Origin: Burkholderiaceae bacterium
GTDB taxonomy: Bacteria > Pseudomonadota > Gammaproteobacteria > Burkholderiales > Burkholderiaceae_F
Assembly: GCA_022843955.1 (NCBI GenBank)
Contig: JALHMQ010000002.1
Location: forward strand, 364,926-428,925
Reading direction: 5' to 3'
Length of the DNA stretch: 64,000 nucleotides
A program made the translations under genes and the position numbers. Positions 10,578 through 20,377 of this stretch are shown one piece after another. The notes beneath the pieces were generated by a model, which saw only the letters and a list, made by a program, of their open reading frames with translations, searched no databases and had not been told where the DNA came from. How positions within the stretch are numbered: position 1 is the first letter of the stretch; the number at the start of each line of letters is the position of its first letter.

Positions 10578-11006
10578 TCAGATTTCCAGGGCTTTGGGCT
10601 GCTGCGCCGTGTGCGGATGTTCGCCCTCGGCGTAGATCTTGAGCTTCTTGATCATCGCGTAGCCCAGCGGGCCTTTGGGCAGCATGCCCTTGACGGCGAT
10701 CTGCAACGCACGGCCCGGAAAGCGGCCCTGCATCTTGCCGAAGCTGGTCTCGTAGACGCCACCCGGATAGGTCGAGTGCCGGTAGTAAATCTTGTCGGTC
10801 GTCTTCTGGCCGGTGACCTTGATCTTCGAGGCGTTGACCACGACGATGAAATCGCCCGTGTCTACGTGCGGCGTGTATTCCGGCTTGTGCTTGCCGCGCA
10901 GTCGCAGCGCGATTTGCGAGGCCAGACGGCCCAGGATCTTGTCGCTGGCATCAACTACAAACCAGTCGTGCCGCACTTCGAGCGGCTTGGCGGTGAACGT
11001 CTTCAT
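10578..11006 (-). CDS. rplM: 50S ribosomal protein L13
   Basis: 142 residues starting at MKTFTAKP, the normal N-terminus; AGAGAG precedes the ATG. Signatures include [17 protein letters not shown] and [13 protein letters not shown]. It is the first gene of the L13-S9 operon, with a leader of roughly 270 bases if the promoter at 11286-11315 is right. Such a leader could hold autoregulatory structure, as known for L13 in other bacteria. Confidence 0.98.
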   Translation of the reverse strand: MKTFTAKPLEVRHDWFVVDASDKILGRLASQIALRLRGKHKPEYTPHVDTGDFIVVVNASKIKVTGQKTTDKIYYRHSTYPGGVYETSFGKMQGRFPGRALQIAVKGMLPKGPLGYAMIKKLKIYAEGEHPHTAQQPKALEI

Positions 11007-11392
11007 CACACTCTCTGAGGGCGGGGCGGTCGGACGGTATTTGCCTGTGCCGACACCTACCGGCACTGACTTCGGACCCGGCCTCGCTCCGTACTGAATC
11101 GGAAACGCTGAATCGGAAACAGACCTACAAGCGGCCCAGAAACGCATCACCCAAGGGATTCTGCAGACTTGAGACTGGCCGGGCTTTGCCTGACTGCCGG
11201 GGCCGAACCGCCCTGCCTCACTGACTTGCTTGATCCCGCTGACTCAGGGCGATCGAACCGTTGACTGAACCGCGAACAGCCGGGCATTTTAGCCAAGCTA
11301 CGGGTTCCGACGCAAGCCGGGTGCTTTTCGAGCCTCCAGCTCCACTCGGAATCGCCCAAAAACCGGACACACCGCCTTGAAGGGAGATCGAC
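11007..11392. other. Divergent regulatory region between rplM and osmC-like gene
   Basis: 386 bases without a gene. It contains a candidate minus-strand promoter for rplM-rpsI (11286-11315) and a short direct repeat, CTGAATCGGAAAC at 11094-11106 and 11108-11120. The stretch 11190-11275 has several scattered CTGACT-like words. No RNA gene is seen. Confidence 0.6.
11286..11315 (-). promoter_or_regulatory. Candidate sigma-70 promoter of rplM-rpsI
   Basis: On the minus strand TTGCGT (11310-11315) and TAAAAT (11286-11291) are separated by 18 bases. It is the best -35/-10 pair in the divergent region and faces rplM. It is inferred from consensus only. Confidence 0.45.
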
Positions 11393-11818
11393 ATGGAATG
11401 CACGGTCAGATGGCAGCGCGACGGCATGAGTTTCGTTGCTGAAACCGGCAGCGGTCACCTGGTGGCGATGGACGGCTCTCCCGACGGCGGCGGTCGCAAC
11501 CTTGCGCCCCGACCGATGGAGATGGTGCTGCTCGGCACGGGCGGGTGCACCGCGTATGACGTTGTGCTCATCCTCAAGCGCGGGCGCCATGAGGTGACGG
11601 GTTGCGACGTCGCACTGGTTGCCGAGCGCGCCGCCGAGGATCCAAAGGTATTCACGCGAATCGAGTTTCGCTTCACCGTGAGAGGAAAGGGGCTGCGACG
11701 CGATGTGGTGGAACGCGCTGTCAAGCTGTCTCACGACAAGTACTGCTCTGCCTCGGCCATGCTCGCCAAGACCGCCTCGATCGAGACGACGCTTGAGGTG
11801 ATCGACGAGGGCAGCTAG
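11393..11818 (+). CDS. OsmC family protein
   Basis: 141 residues. The OsmC/Ohr fold is indicated by the paired redox cysteines C52 ([10 protein letters not shown]) and C118 (HDKYCSAS) and by the [12 protein letters not shown] helix. These are cytosolic thiol peroxidases or related proteins acting on organic hydroperoxides. It looks more like the YhfA-type branch than true OsmC or Ohr. AAGGGAG precedes the ATG. Its stop codon overlaps the stop of the convergent coq7 gene. Confidence 0.9.
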   Translation: MECTVRWQRDGMSFVAETGSGHLVAMDGSPDGGGRNLAPRPMEMVLLGTGGCTAYDVVLILKRGRHEVTGCDVALVAERAAEDPKVFTRIEFRFTVRGKGLRRDVVERAVKLSHDKYCSASAMLAKTASIETTLEVIDEGS

Positions 11819-12471
11819 ATGCGGTGAGCGGTGGTGGTCATCACGCGCGCCGCCAGGCGCATCGCACTGCGGACCGGCCAGGGGAGGTCGACGCCGCCCA
11901 GGTCGAGCGCAGTCTGGCCATGCGAGATTTCATCGATCTTCATCTGCTCGACGACGGCGCGCGAGGTCGTGTCCGACGCCGGCAGCCGATCCAAGTGCGA
12001 TTCCAGGTGCTGCTCCACCTGCTTCTCGGTCTCCGCCATGAAGCCCAGGCTGATCCGATCGCCCAGGCGCGCCGCCACCAGGCCAATGGCGAAGGCGCCG
12101 CCGTACCACAGCGGGTTGAGCAGGCTGGTGCGTCCGCCGAGTTCCTCGATCCGACGCTGGGTCCACGCCAGGTGGTCGGCCTCCTCGCGCGCCGCGTGCA
12201 TGAAGGTCTCGCGCAGTCGCGCGTCCGGCGTACCGAGCGCCTGCGCCTCGTACAGCGCCTGCGCGCAGATCTCGCCTACGTGATTCACCCGCATCAGGGC
12301 GGCGGCCTCGTTCTGCTCGGCCTCGGTCATCTCGGGCGTCGACGCCTCATCGACCACCGCGTCACCCGGGTACGGACGGCCGGTCGGCGGGTGGCCGCTC
12401 AGGGTTCTCAGTGCGCGGTCAGCGAGCGCCAGCGCGCGATCGAGCGGAGACAAGGCAAGAACTGACGACAT
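11815..12471 (-). CDS. coq7: Coq7-type ubiquinone biosynthesis monooxygenase
   Basis: 218 residues. Di-iron ferritin-like hydroxylase that adds the last ring hydroxyl in ubiquinone synthesis. The diiron ligand motifs [33 protein letters not shown] and EISHGQTA are all present. It belongs to the bacterial Coq7 type of beta/gammaproteobacteria and is membrane-associated rather than spanning. The start is the ATG giving [13 protein letters not shown]. It is convergent with the OsmC-like gene: the two stop codons share the palindrome CTAG, so there is no room for a terminator between them. Confidence 0.95.
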   Translation of the reverse strand: MSSVLALSPLDRALALADRALRTLSGHPPTGRPYPGDAVVDEASTPEMTEAEQNEAAALMRVNHVGEICAQALYEAQALGTPDARLRETFMHAAREEADHLAWTQRRIEELGGRTSLLNPLWYGGAFAIGLVAARLGDRISLGFMAETEKQVEQHLESHLDRLPASDTTSRAVVEQMKIDEISHGQTALDLGGVDLPWPVRSAMRLAARVMTTTAHRI

Positions 12472-12611
12472 GGATCGACTTTCTTCTGTTGCGAAAAACA
12501 AACGACGACTCACCCAGAGAGGGTGCAATCGACCCCTCAACACGAATTGTGCCGGAGCCGCCGCTATCCTTCGGCCGCTAGGTAGAACCATTCAAAAACA
12601 GGAGACACTCC

Positions 12612-13997
12612 ATGCGCAAGTCGATACTGGCCGCGGCCCTCGCCTTGGCCTTCCCCGCTGCGTTTGCTCAAGGCGCCGCCTCGACCGGCTCGGTCGAGTT
12701 GTACGGCGTGCTCGACATCGGCGTCGAACGCGTCGACGTCGGCAGCACCAGCCAGACGCGTTTGCAGAGCGGCCTGTCGGCCGGCTCGCGCTGGGGCCTG
12801 CGCGGCCGCGAGAATCTGGGTGGCGGCTGGCAGGCGCTTTTCACGCTCGAAGGTCGCATCGAACTGGATAACGGCACCGTGTCGAACAACGGCGCCACGT
12901 TCTACTGCATCCCGGCCGGTGCGGCCGCCACGCCGGGCACGTTCACCTGCCCAGGGGTCGCTGCCATCGGCATTCCGCCCGGCCCGACCAACGCAGCGGT
13001 CACTGCCGGCCTGAACAGCGTCACCAACGACGTCCTCACCCAGTTCGCCACGGTCAACAGTGCCGGCGCCATCTGGGATCGCCAGGCCTTCGCCGGCCTG
13101 ATCACGCCGTTCGGTGCGGTGCTCGCAGGCCGCATGTACACGCCGGGCTACGAGGTCATGAACAAGTTCAACTCGTTCGCCGATGCCACGGCCGGCCAGT
13201 TTGGCCAGGAGTTCTCCACCGTCACGATTCGCGCCAACAATGCCTTGCAGTACCGCGCTGAACTGAGCGGCTTTACCCTGGCGCTGATGTATGGCTTTGG
13301 CGGTACCGAGAACCCCCGTAGCGAGCGCACCGCAGCCCCCACCCAGGGCGATGATTTTTACGGTGCCAACCTGCAGTACGCGACCCAGGCATTCTCGGTC
13401 GGCATCGGCTACAACCAGAACTACGTCATCACCCGTGCCGAGCCGACCAAGGCGAGCAAGGGCATGGAGACGCTCAACGTCGGCGCCACGCTGACGCTCG
13501 GGTCGGCCAAGCTGTTCGGCATGTACATGCAGCGGACCAACGACAACCCGATCGTCACGCCGCTGGACCTGCAGCAGATCGTCATCGCCGGCGGAACGCC
13601 GGCCGGCATCGGTGCGCTGCTTGCCCCGATCGTCGCGCGCGCCAACCGCATCGACCTGGATGGCATGCGCGGCATCGTCGGCCCGACCGACACGACCATC
13701 TATCACCTGGGCGTGGATTGGCGTCTGGGCAATGGCAACCTGCGCTTCGCTTACAACAACGCCAAGGACACCGCACGCAGCCAGTGGGCCACCGAAGATG
13801 CCAAGGTCAATCACTTCGGGCTGGGCTACTTCTACGACATGTCCAAGCGCACGACGCTCTTCGGCACCTACGCGCTGGCACAGAACAGTGGGCAATCGCG
13901 CATGGCACTGGGCGCAGCCGGCTATGCGGGCGGCTGGACCTCGGCGTTTGGTGAAGATGCCACGGCGATCCAGATCGGCATGCGTCATTCCTTCTGA
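12612..13997 (+). CDS. Gram-negative general porin, larger paralogue
   Basis: 461 residues. The signal peptide MRKSILAAALALAFPAAFAQ is followed by the typical GSVELYGVLDIGVERV strand and ends in a terminal Phe (MRHSF), the outer-membrane assembly signal. It is a 16-stranded trimeric porin of the betaproteobacterial type. It is about 100 residues longer than its neighbour because of large loops, one (about residues 98-120) holding a cysteine pair (FYCIPAG and FTCPG) that could close the loop with a disulfide. GGAG precedes the ATG. A strong terminator follows. Confidence 0.94.
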   Translation: MRKSILAAALALAFPAAFAQGAASTGSVELYGVLDIGVERVDVGSTSQTRLQSGLSAGSRWGLRGRENLGGGWQALFTLEGRIELDNGTVSNNGATFYCIPAGAAATPGTFTCPGVAAIGIPPGPTNAAVTAGLNSVTNDVLTQFATVNSAGAIWDRQAFAGLITPFGAVLAGRMYTPGYEVMNKFNSFADATAGQFGQEFSTVTIRANNALQYRAELSGFTLALMYGFGGTENPRSERTAAPTQGDDFYGANLQYATQAFSVGIGYNQNYVITRAEPTKASKGMETLNVGATLTLGSAKLFGMYMQRTNDNPIVTPLDLQQIVIAGGTPAGIGALLAPIVARANRIDLDGMRGIVGPTDTTIYHLGVDWRLGNGNLRFAYNNAKDTARSQWATEDAKVNHFGLGYFYDMSKRTTLFGTYALAQNSGQSRMALGAAGYAGGWTSAFGEDATAIQIGMRHSF

Positions 13998-14313
13998 TCT
14001 CGGCCTATTCGCCATGCTCTGTACGGGGCGTCTTCGGACGCCCCGTTTTATTTCCACGCAATGACGCAAGTCAGTTGTCGAAAGCCGCTGTCGCTTCGAT
14101 GCCAAGGCGCTGCGTCCCTGTTGCACAAAACCGACAGGACATCGCGCAATTGCAGGTTTTGGCGACGCAGGCTTTTGCCCGCACCACCCTTTCCTGAAAG
14201 AATCGTCGACAACTTCCGATGGAAGTTCTCCAGGCGCTTGGCGGCCAGATTCGAACGCCAAGGTGACCTCGGTGGAAGCCTTGGTGGTCCTTTTTATCAA
14301 CATGGAGATACAC
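13998..14313. other. Region between the two porin genes
   Basis: 316 bases. It holds the terminator of the first porin (14023-14046 plus T tract) and the upstream region of the second, with GGAGA as Shine-Dalgarno at about 14303. I see no other gene; the frames crossing it on the minus strand are shadows of porin codon bias. Confidence 0.6.
14023..14054 (+). terminator. Terminator of the first porin gene
   Basis: ACGGGGCGTC / GACGCCCCGT, a perfect 10-bp stem with the stable TTCG tetraloop, followed by TTTTATTT. It is a textbook intrinsic terminator 25 bases after the porin stop. Confidence 0.93.
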
Positions 14314-15387
14314 ATGAAAAAGAGTCTTCTCGCACTTGCCGTGCTGAGCGCCGTCGCCGGCGTGGCCAGCGCGCAGTCGAGCGTGACGCTGTACGGTCTG
14401 ATCGACATCGGTGTGGGCCGCCTGGATCCGAAGCAGTCGGGCGTGGCCTCCACGACCGGTGTGGTCAGCGGCATCCAGTCGGGTTCGCGCGTCGGCCTGC
14501 GTGGATCGGAAGACCTGGGTGGTGGCCTGAAAGCCATCTTCAACCTCGAGCACGGCTTCAGCCCTGACGAAGGCACGCAGGGTCAGGGCCGGATGTGGGG
14601 GCGCTGGGCGTATGCCGGCATCGAGGGCGGCTTCGGTCAGGTTCGCCTGGGTCGCCAGTGGGCCGCCGGTTTCGAACTGTTCGGTGCCGTCGACCCCTGG
14701 GGCACGGGCTTCAATGACGCCGGCTCGCAGTCGGTGTTCTCGTCGGCCAACGCGATCCGCATCAACAACGCCATCGTCTATCGCTCGCCGATCGTCGGCG
14801 GCTTCGGTGCTGTCGTGGGGTATTCAACCAAGCCGGCAGCATTGACCTGCCCGCCTCTGAGTCCCGCCCCTGCTGTCGCGCAAGAGGGTGAGTGCCCAGG
14901 CGGATCGGATGCAAATGCGCGCACCATTACGGGCGGTTTCCGTTTTGGAGCGGGTCCATTCCTAGGTGTTGCGACGATCGAGCGGATTGCTTTCGCAGGC
15001 GCAGATCAGCAACACCTCCAAGTCGGCGCAACCTTTGACGCAAAGGTCGTCAAGGTGCACGCGATGTTCGGGCAGGACAAGGACCAGCGAGTATTTGGTC
15101 CGCGCTTGTTCGGTCTGGCCGGTGTTGGCAACGATGCCACGAACTGGATGGCTGGCGTGACGGTGCCCATCGGGCCGGCCGCCATCATTGCTTCTTACGC
15201 TAGCCGGGACGCGGACACGAATACGGCGACGACGCTTGACGGTCGTGTTATCGCTGTTGGCGGCACATACTCGCTGTCGCGCCGCACGAACACGTATCTG
15301 ATGTACTCCGATGCGGCTTCGAAGAATGTGCCGGACAATGCCAACGATCGCAAAGAGCTGATCGTCGGCCTGCGTCACCAGTTCTAA
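14314..15387 (+). CDS. Gram-negative general porin, smaller paralogue
   Basis: 357 residues from MKKSLLALAVLSAVAG, a clean signal peptide cut after ASA; the mature protein starts QSSVTLYGLIDIGVG and ends in LRHQF. The ATG has GGAGA upstream. An extracellular loop at about residues 173-205 has a cysteine pair (LTCPPLS, GECPGG). Codon use changes inside the gene: the first half is strongly biased to GGC/CTG/ATC, while from about 14815 synonymous codons are mixed (TCA, GCA, CTA, GTT). This suggests a recombinant C-terminal half. Confidence 0.95.
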   Translation: MKKSLLALAVLSAVAGVASAQSSVTLYGLIDIGVGRLDPKQSGVASTTGVVSGIQSGSRVGLRGSEDLGGGLKAIFNLEHGFSPDEGTQGQGRMWGRWAYAGIEGGFGQVRLGRQWAAGFELFGAVDPWGTGFNDAGSQSVFSSANAIRINNAIVYRSPIVGGFGAVVGYSTKPAALTCPPLSPAPAVAQEGECPGGSDANARTITGGFRFGAGPFLGVATIERIAFAGADQQHLQVGATFDAKVVKVHAMFGQDKDQRVFGPRLFGLAGVGNDATNWMAGVTVPIGPAAIIASYASRDADTNTATTLDGRVIAVGGTYSLSRRTNTYLMYSDAASKNVPDNANDRKELIVGLRHQF

Positions 15388-15410
15388 AGCGCGCAAGCGC
15401 TGTACCAACA

Positions 15411-15434
15411 AAAGACCGCCCTCGGGCGGTCTTT
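15411..15434. terminator. Bidirectional terminator between porin and glpD
   Basis: AAAGACCGCCC / GGGCGGTCTTT, perfect over 11 bases around a 2-base centre (a 4-base loop in practice), with T tracts on both strands. It sits between convergent stops of the second porin and glpD. Confidence 0.93.
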
Positions 15435-15471
15435 TGCTTTCCGGCGCTGCCAGCGTGAGGCCGCTCGGGAC

Positions 15472-16848
15472 TCAGCCCGCGCTTTCCTGCAGCAGTCCGA
15501 TGCGGCTGCGGCGCGAACGCACATCGACGTCCTGGCGCGCCTGGGCATATTGACGGCAGTGCGCATCGAACGCGGCATCCGGCCGGCGCGTGCGCGCGGC
15601 GAGGTCGGCCAGCACCGGGTCGACCAGCAACGGCAGGTCGGCCGTCTTGGATTGACCCGCGGGCAGCAGCTTCAGCCGCGCGGCAGCGGCCAGTCCGTCG
15701 GTGGCCATGCGTCGGTACGTGGTCCACTTGCCGCCGACCACGCTGATGAGCCCGCGCTCGTCGATCACCGCGTGCTCGCGCGAGATGGCCGACGTGCGCG
15801 GCAGATGCTGCGGCGAATACAGTGGGCGCAATCCGCAGAACGCCGCGCGCACATCGGCACGCTTGATCGGATTCACCAGGTAGCCCGCCGCCGTCTCCAG
15901 CATGAAGGCGATCTCCGCTTCGCTCGGGCGCGGATCGAACGATGCCTCCTCGAGCGGCTGATCGGTGGTGCCCACGATCAGGCTGCCGAGCCACGGCACC
16001 GCAAAGAGCACGCGCCCGTCGGAGGTCTTGGGAATCATCAGCGCCGAGTTCGACGGCATGAACGACGCGTCGACCACGATGTGCGAGCCCTGGCTCAGAC
16101 GGAGCAGCGGCGCAGCCTGCGCATTGGCCAGGCGGCGGATGCCGTCGACCCACACGCCGGCGGCGTTGAAGACGCAGCGCGTCTGCAGTTCGAAGCGTTC
16201 ACCGGTTTCACCGTCCTGTGCGATTACCGCTCGCACGCCTTGGTCATCGCTGACGAGCCCGGTGCAGCCGACGTAATTGAGCGCCACCGCGCCGAGCGCG
16301 ACCGCCGTCTGCATCAGCGCGATGCACATGAGCGCATCGTCGAACTGCGCGTCCCAGTAGGCGACGCCGCCGCGCAGACCTCGCGTGCGCACACCGGGCA
16401 GGCGGGCGGCGGTCTCGGCCGCGGACAACCACTGGGTCGAGCCGATGCCCGCCTTGCCGGCCAGCGCGTCGTACATGCCCAGGCCCACGCCCAGCATCAC
16501 GCGGTCGAACTGCGTGTAGCAGGGCACCACGAACTCCATGCGCGAGACGATATGCGGCGCGATCTTCAGCAGCGTCGCACGCTCTGCCAGCGCCTCGCGC
16601 ACGAGCTTGATGTTTCCCTGCGCCAGGTAGCGCACGCCGCCGTGGACGAGCTTGGTGCTGCGGCTGGAGGTGCCGCGGCCGAAGTCGCCGGAATCGATCA
16701 GCGCCACGCGCAGGCCGCGCTGGGCCGCGTCGACCGCCAGCCCGAGCCCGGTGGCGCCACCGCCGATGATCACCGCGTCCCACGGCTTGCGATCCCGCAG
16801 CTGCCCGAGCAGCTGGTTGCGATCTATTGGTTTCAGTTGCAGAGTCAT
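15472..16848 (-). CDS. glpD: Glycerol-3-phosphate dehydrogenase (FAD, aerobic)
   Basis: 458 residues starting at [14 protein letters not shown]; the ATG overlaps the glpK stop as ATGA. FAD dinucleotide-binding motif [12 protein letters not shown] (about residues 25-36), then the [19 protein letters not shown] segment typical of GlpD, and the KWTTYRRMA motif near the C-terminus. It is a membrane-associated enzyme that oxidises glycerol 3-phosphate to dihydroxyacetone phosphate and passes electrons to quinone. It is somewhat shorter than the E. coli enzyme at the C-terminus but looks complete. Confidence 0.96.
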   Translation of the reverse strand: MTLQLKPIDRNQLLGQLRDRKPWDAVIIGGGATGLGLAVDAAQRGLRVALIDSGDFGRGTSSRSTKLVHGGVRYLAQGNIKLVREALAERATLLKIAPHIVSRMEFVVPCYTQFDRVMLGVGLGMYDALAGKAGIGSTQWLSAAETAARLPGVRTRGLRGGVAYWDAQFDDALMCIALMQTAVALGAVALNYVGCTGLVSDDQGVRAVIAQDGETGERFELQTRCVFNAAGVWVDGIRRLANAQAAPLLRLSQGSHIVVDASFMPSNSALMIPKTSDGRVLFAVPWLGSLIVGTTDQPLEEASFDPRPSEAEIAFMLETAAGYLVNPIKRADVRAAFCGLRPLYSPQHLPRTSAISREHAVIDERGLISVVGGKWTTYRRMATDGLAAAARLKLLPAGQSKTADLPLLVDPVLADLAARTRRPDAAFDAHCRQYAQARQDVDVRSRRSRIGLLQESAG

Positions 16849-18344
16849 TCGATCCAGTCCCGTGCGCGCGCAACGGCGCGCTGCCATTGATGCAGACGAT
16901 CGGCGCGCGCCTTCGGCGTCATCGTCGGTTCAAAGCGGCGCTCCACGCGCCACAGCGCCGCCAGCTCTTGCTGATCGCGCCAGAAGCCGACCGCCAGTCC
17001 GGCCAGGTAGGCCGCGCCCAGCGCCGTGGTTTCGGTCACGGCCGGGCGCACCACCGGTACGCCCATGACGTCCGCCTGAAACTGCATCAGCAGATCATTG
17101 CGGGCGGCGCCGCCATCGACGCGCAGTTCGCGGATCGGCTGGTTGGCGTCGCGCTGCATGGCATCCAGCACCTCGGCCGACTGCAGCGCGATCGCCTCCA
17201 GCGCGGCGCGCGCCACGTGCGCGCGGGTGGTGCCGCGCGTGAGGCCGATCAGCAACCCACGCGCGTTGGGATCCCAGTGCGGCGCGCCGAGTCCGGCGAA
17301 CGCCGGCACGAAGGTCACGCCGCCGGCGTCGGGCGCCTGCATCGCCAGCGCTTCGACCTCTTCGGACCGCGCGAACAGGCCCAATCCGTCGCGCAACCAC
17401 TGAACCACCGCGCCACCGATGAACACGCTGCCTTCGAGCGCATAGCAGCGCGATGCTTCAGCGGTGCCGAGTTGCCAGCCCGCGGTGGCAAGCAGGCGAT
17501 TGTGCGACGGCTGCGGTGCGCCGCCGACGTTCAGCAGCATGAAGCAGCCGGTGCCGTAGGTGTTCTTCGCCATGCCCGGTGTGAAGCAGGCCTGGCCGAA
17601 GGTGGCCGCCTGTTGATCGCCGGCGCTGCCCGCAATCACGATCGGCGCATCGAACAGGCCGGGAGCAGTCGTTCCCATCACCGCACTGGACGGCACGATG
17701 CGTGGCAGCAGCGCAGGCGGGATGTCGAACGTCTGCAGCAGCCAGTCGTCCCACTGCAGCGTCGCGAGGTTGCACAGCAGCGTGCGCGACGCATTGCTCA
17801 TATCGGTCAGGTGCTCGCGGCCGCCGGTGAGGTTCCAGATCAGCCAACTGTCCACCGTACCGAAAGCCAGTTCACCGCGCTGCGCCCGCGCACGCGCACC
17901 AGGCACGTGATCGAGCAGCCACGCGAGTTTCGTGCCCGAGAAGTACGGGTCGAGCAGCAAGCCGGTGCGTGCGGTGATCTCGGGCTCGATGCCGCTCGCC
18001 CGCAGACTGCTGCACACGTCTGCAGTACGCCGGTCCTGCCAGACGATCGCGTTGGACACGGGCCGGCCGGTGGCGCGATCCCACAGCACCACGGTCTCGC
18101 GCTGGTTGGTCACGCCGATGGCCGCAACATCGCCGGCGCGCGCGCCCGCGCGGGCGAGCGCGTCGCGTGCGCACGCCAGCTGGGTGGTCCAGATCTCCTC
18201 GGCATCGTGCTCGACCCAGCCCGGCTGCGGAAAGATCTGGCGGAACTCCTGCTGGCTGCTGGCCACCGCCACGCCGGCATGGTCGAAGACGATGGCGCGT
18301 GAACTCGTGGTGCCCTGATCGAGCGCGAGAATGAAGCGGCTCAT
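16845..18344 (-). CDS. glpK: Glycerol kinase
   Basis: 499 residues, full length. FGGY-kinase fold with the N-terminal phosphate motif [21 protein letters not shown], and [16 protein letters not shown] near the C-terminus. It phosphorylates glycerol in the cytosol. It is the first gene of a glpK-glpD operon with a 4-base overlap; no glpF or glpR is in view. The upstream 316 bases contain no gene. Confidence 0.97.
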   Translation of the reverse strand: MSRFILALDQGTTSSRAIVFDHAGVAVASSQQEFRQIFPQPGWVEHDAEEIWTTQLACARDALARAGARAGDVAAIGVTNQRETVVLWDRATGRPVSNAIVWQDRRTADVCSSLRASGIEPEITARTGLLLDPYFSGTKLAWLLDHVPGARARAQRGELAFGTVDSWLIWNLTGGREHLTDMSNASRTLLCNLATLQWDDWLLQTFDIPPALLPRIVPSSAVMGTTAPGLFDAPIVIAGSAGDQQAATFGQACFTPGMAKNTYGTGCFMLLNVGGAPQPSHNRLLATAGWQLGTAEASRCYALEGSVFIGGAVVQWLRDGLGLFARSEEVEALAMQAPDAGGVTFVPAFAGLGAPHWDPNARGLLIGLTRGTTRAHVARAALEAIALQSAEVLDAMQRDANQPIRELRVDGGAARNDLLMQFQADVMGVPVVRPAVTETTALGAAYLAGLAVGFWRDQQELAALWRVERRFEPTMTPKARADRLHQWQRAVARARDWIE

Positions 18345-18660
18345 GGTGTCTTGTGTGGCATCGGTATGGGCTCCGGTGCAGCGGGAACGACCGGCGCCGA
18401 CTATAGACGCCGCCCGAGGCGCTGCGGCAAACTCGCCGAGTGGCGCTTGCGTTCACACAAGCTGCAGGCGCGCAGCACGGGCCGACGCAGCGCCACGCAG
18501 ATCGAGCATGCGCTCCAATCGCGGCAGGCCGCCAGCGGCCACCCGTGCGTTTTCCGCGCGAGGCGCAGCCGATCGAGGAACGCCCGTTGACCGACCCGAT
18601 CCAGATGTCTGAGCAGGCATTCGCTGAGCCGACACTGGCTGAGCCGACATAGAGCCGACA
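18345..18660. other. Divergent region upstream of glpK
   Basis: 316 bases between glpK and the nucleotidyltransferase gene. From about 18590 it consists of short imperfect direct repeats of TGAGCCGACA (see the repeat entry). I see no convincing promoter pair or GlpR-type operator. Confidence 0.5.
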
Positions 18661-18675
18661 TTGACTGAGCCGACC
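18611..18675 (+). repeat. Imperfect direct repeats of TGAGCCGACA
   Basis: Four copies of (TG)AGCCGAC(A) spaced 15, 11 and 15 bases, preceded by a poorer copy (TGAGCAGGC). The array runs across the TTG start codon of the next gene, so its N-terminal residues TEPTH come from repeat sequence. Confidence 0.65.
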
Positions 18676-19431
18676 CACTACCGCGCTCGGGTGGTGCAGA
18701 CGATCGTGACCGCGCTTGGCCGGTTCGGCGATGACGATCGTTTCTTCGCTGCGTTCGAAGGTGGCTCAGCCGCCACTGGACGGCTGGATGCCTACTCGGA
18801 CATCGACCTGTGCGTGGTGGCCGACCCCGCCCTCAACGACGCGCTGTTTGCCGCAATCGAAGACGCGCTGCAGGCGATCGGCCCGTTCAGCCACGTATGG
18901 AACGTGGCAGACGCGCCCTGGCCGGGTTTCACCCAGAAGTTCTACTTCCTCGACGGCGCACCGCCGTTCTTCGCGGTCGACTGTTCGCTCGTCGCGCCTG
19001 AGACCGGTCGCATGTTCCTTGAGGAGGAGCGGCACGGCACGGCGCAGGTGGTGTTCGATCCGAAGCACTGGATCGCGCCGCAGCGCATGGATCGCGCGGC
19101 ACACGAGATGCGCCGACAGCGTCGGCTGGTGCAGAACCGCGCGGCGTGGCCGGTGTACCGGATGCTGGTGGACAAGGAACTGGCGCGCGGCCACCCGCTG
19201 GACGCCAATGGCTTCTACCAAGCGCTGCTGCGCATGCTGATCGAACTGGCCGGCATGCTGCACCGGCCCGACCGGTTCGACTTCGGCTGGCGCTATCTGC
19301 ATCACGACCTGCCCCCTGACCTGCAGGGCACGTTGACCGACCTTGCCTGTGCGGCCAACCTCGACGCGCTTGCCGCACGCTTGCCACGCGCCGATGCGCT
19401 GCATCGCGAACTGAGCCGTGCCCTCGACTGA
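18661..19431 (+). CDS. Nucleotidyltransferase-fold protein
   Basis: 256 residues. The N-terminal half has the polymerase-beta-type nucleotidyltransferase signature: EGGSAATGR (residues 33-41) then YSDIDLCVV with two aspartates at D47 and D49. The C-terminal helical region (about 150-256) resembles the helical half of aminoglycoside adenylyltransferase-like proteins. The substrate is unknown, and resistance activity should not be assumed. The proposed TTG start lies inside a direct-repeat tract with no clear ribosome site; in-frame GTG codons 10-15 residues later are alternatives. Confidence 0.75.
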   Translation: MTEPTHYRARVVQTIVTALGRFGDDDRFFAAFEGGSAATGRLDAYSDIDLCVVADPALNDALFAAIEDALQAIGPFSHVWNVADAPWPGFTQKFYFLDGAPPFFAVDCSLVAPETGRMFLEEERHGTAQVVFDPKHWIAPQRMDRAAHEMRRQRRLVQNRAAWPVYRMLVDKELARGHPLDANGFYQALLRMLIELAGMLHRPDRFDFGWRYLHHDLPPDLQGTLTDLACAANLDALAARLPRADALHRELSRALD

Positions 19432-19585
19432 TTCGCGCGCTGCGGCGCGTGCACAGTCATCGGACCGCCATCTGTCCAACGAATAATCCGCTCATCCGCT
19501 ACGTTATCCGCGGACTACCCCAGTGCGTCATCGGGATAACGTGGCCGGGCGTTGGGGTTTCTATTGAACGGCGGCGGAGATGACC

Positions 19586-19888
19586 ATGTTGATGCGTGTG
19601 CGGGAGCGTGGCGATCAGGTGCTGATCGAACTGACCGGCGTCGCTGGTCGGCAGCAATCGGTGCTGCGCGCACTGAGCCAGTGCCGTGAAGGCAGCGGCC
19701 GCGACGAGGCGATCTCGGCGGCCAGCGTGTCGGTCCGTTCGAGCACCAACGACATGCGGATCAGCCTGCAGTCGCAAGTCGGGCTGCCGGTGGAATCCAC
19801 GCGCATCTACCAGTGCCTGCGCGACGCCTTGTTCGCCGATCCGCTCGATGCCACCTCCGCGGCGAGCGCGGTCCGTCCTGCAGTCTGA
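19586..19888 (+). CDS. Hypothetical protein
   Basis: 100 residues. No family recognised. It has a mixed alpha/beta look (MLMRVRERGDQVLIELTGV, then VSVRSSTNDMRISLQSQV) with no signal peptide or membrane segment. The ATG at 19586 has GGCGGAG at ideal distance; an ATG at 19580 is too close to it. It ends 3 bases before the next gene's GTG, so the two are probably translated from one message. Confidence 0.65.
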   Translation: MLMRVRERGDQVLIELTGVAGRQQSVLRALSQCREGSGRDEAISAASVSVRSSTNDMRISLQSQVGLPVESTRIYQCLRDALFADPLDATSAASAVRPAV

Positions 19889-19891
19889 CGC

Positions 19892-20371
19892 GTGACGTCG
19901 GCCGATCCGGCGGCGGCGCTGATCGCCCGGTTCGAGCTGGCACCGCACCCCGAAGGCGGCTGGTACCGGCGCCTGTACTGCTCCCCCAACGAGGTCACTG
20001 GCCAGCACGGACGACGGCCTGCCGTCACTACCATCGTCTATCTGCTGCGCGCGAACGAACCGAGCCGCTGGCACCGCGTAGGCGCCGATGAGATTTGGCA
20101 CTTCTACGAAGGTGCGCCGCTGACTCTCCTGCACGCCGACCCCGAGCTCGCACGCATCGACGAAACGCTGCTTGGCTCCACCGCCGACGCCTCGCGCGTC
20201 GCCGCGGTACCGGCCGGCCACTGGCAGGCGGCGCGCAGCCGCGGCGCCTATTCGCTGGTGGGTTGCACGGTCGCCCCGGGCTTCGACTTCGCCGACTTCA
20301 CCCTGCTCGCCGATGACCCACTGGCCGGCAGACTGCGCACGCGCCACCCGGCGCATGCCGCCCTGCTCTAG
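19892..20371 (+). CDS. Cupin (DUF985) family protein
   Basis: 159 residues with the DUF985 pattern: HPEGGWYRR at the N-terminus, TTIVYLLRANEPSRWHRVGADEIWHFYEG as the first cupin motif, and LVGCTVAPGFDFADF as the second. It is a cytosolic single-domain beta-barrel; a sugar-epimerase-like or metal-binding role has been suggested for the family, but nothing here decides it. The start is GTG. It follows the small unknown gene by 3 bases. Confidence 0.88.
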   Translation: MTSADPAAALIARFELAPHPEGGWYRRLYCSPNEVTGQHGRRPAVTTIVYLLRANEPSRWHRVGADEIWHFYEGAPLTLLHADPELARIDETLLGSTADASRVAAVPAGHWQAARSRGAYSLVGCTVAPGFDFADFTLLADDPLAGRLRTRHPAHAALL

Positions 20372-20377
20372 CCGGCG

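Noticed and set aside
12564..14576. 670-codon open frame on the minus strand across both porin genes
   Set aside because: It is antisense to two well-supported porins, has low-complexity Arg/Ala/Gly composition, no domain and no ribosome site. It comes from GC-rich codon bias.
18661..19431. Aminoglycoside resistance gene
   Set aside because: Only the general nucleotidyltransferase fold is visible; drug-site residues cannot be identified, so resistance is not claimed.
19499..20356. 285-codon minus-strand frame opposite the cupin gene
   Set aside because: The plus strand has a clear DUF985 gene and a coupled small gene. The minus frame has no motif.
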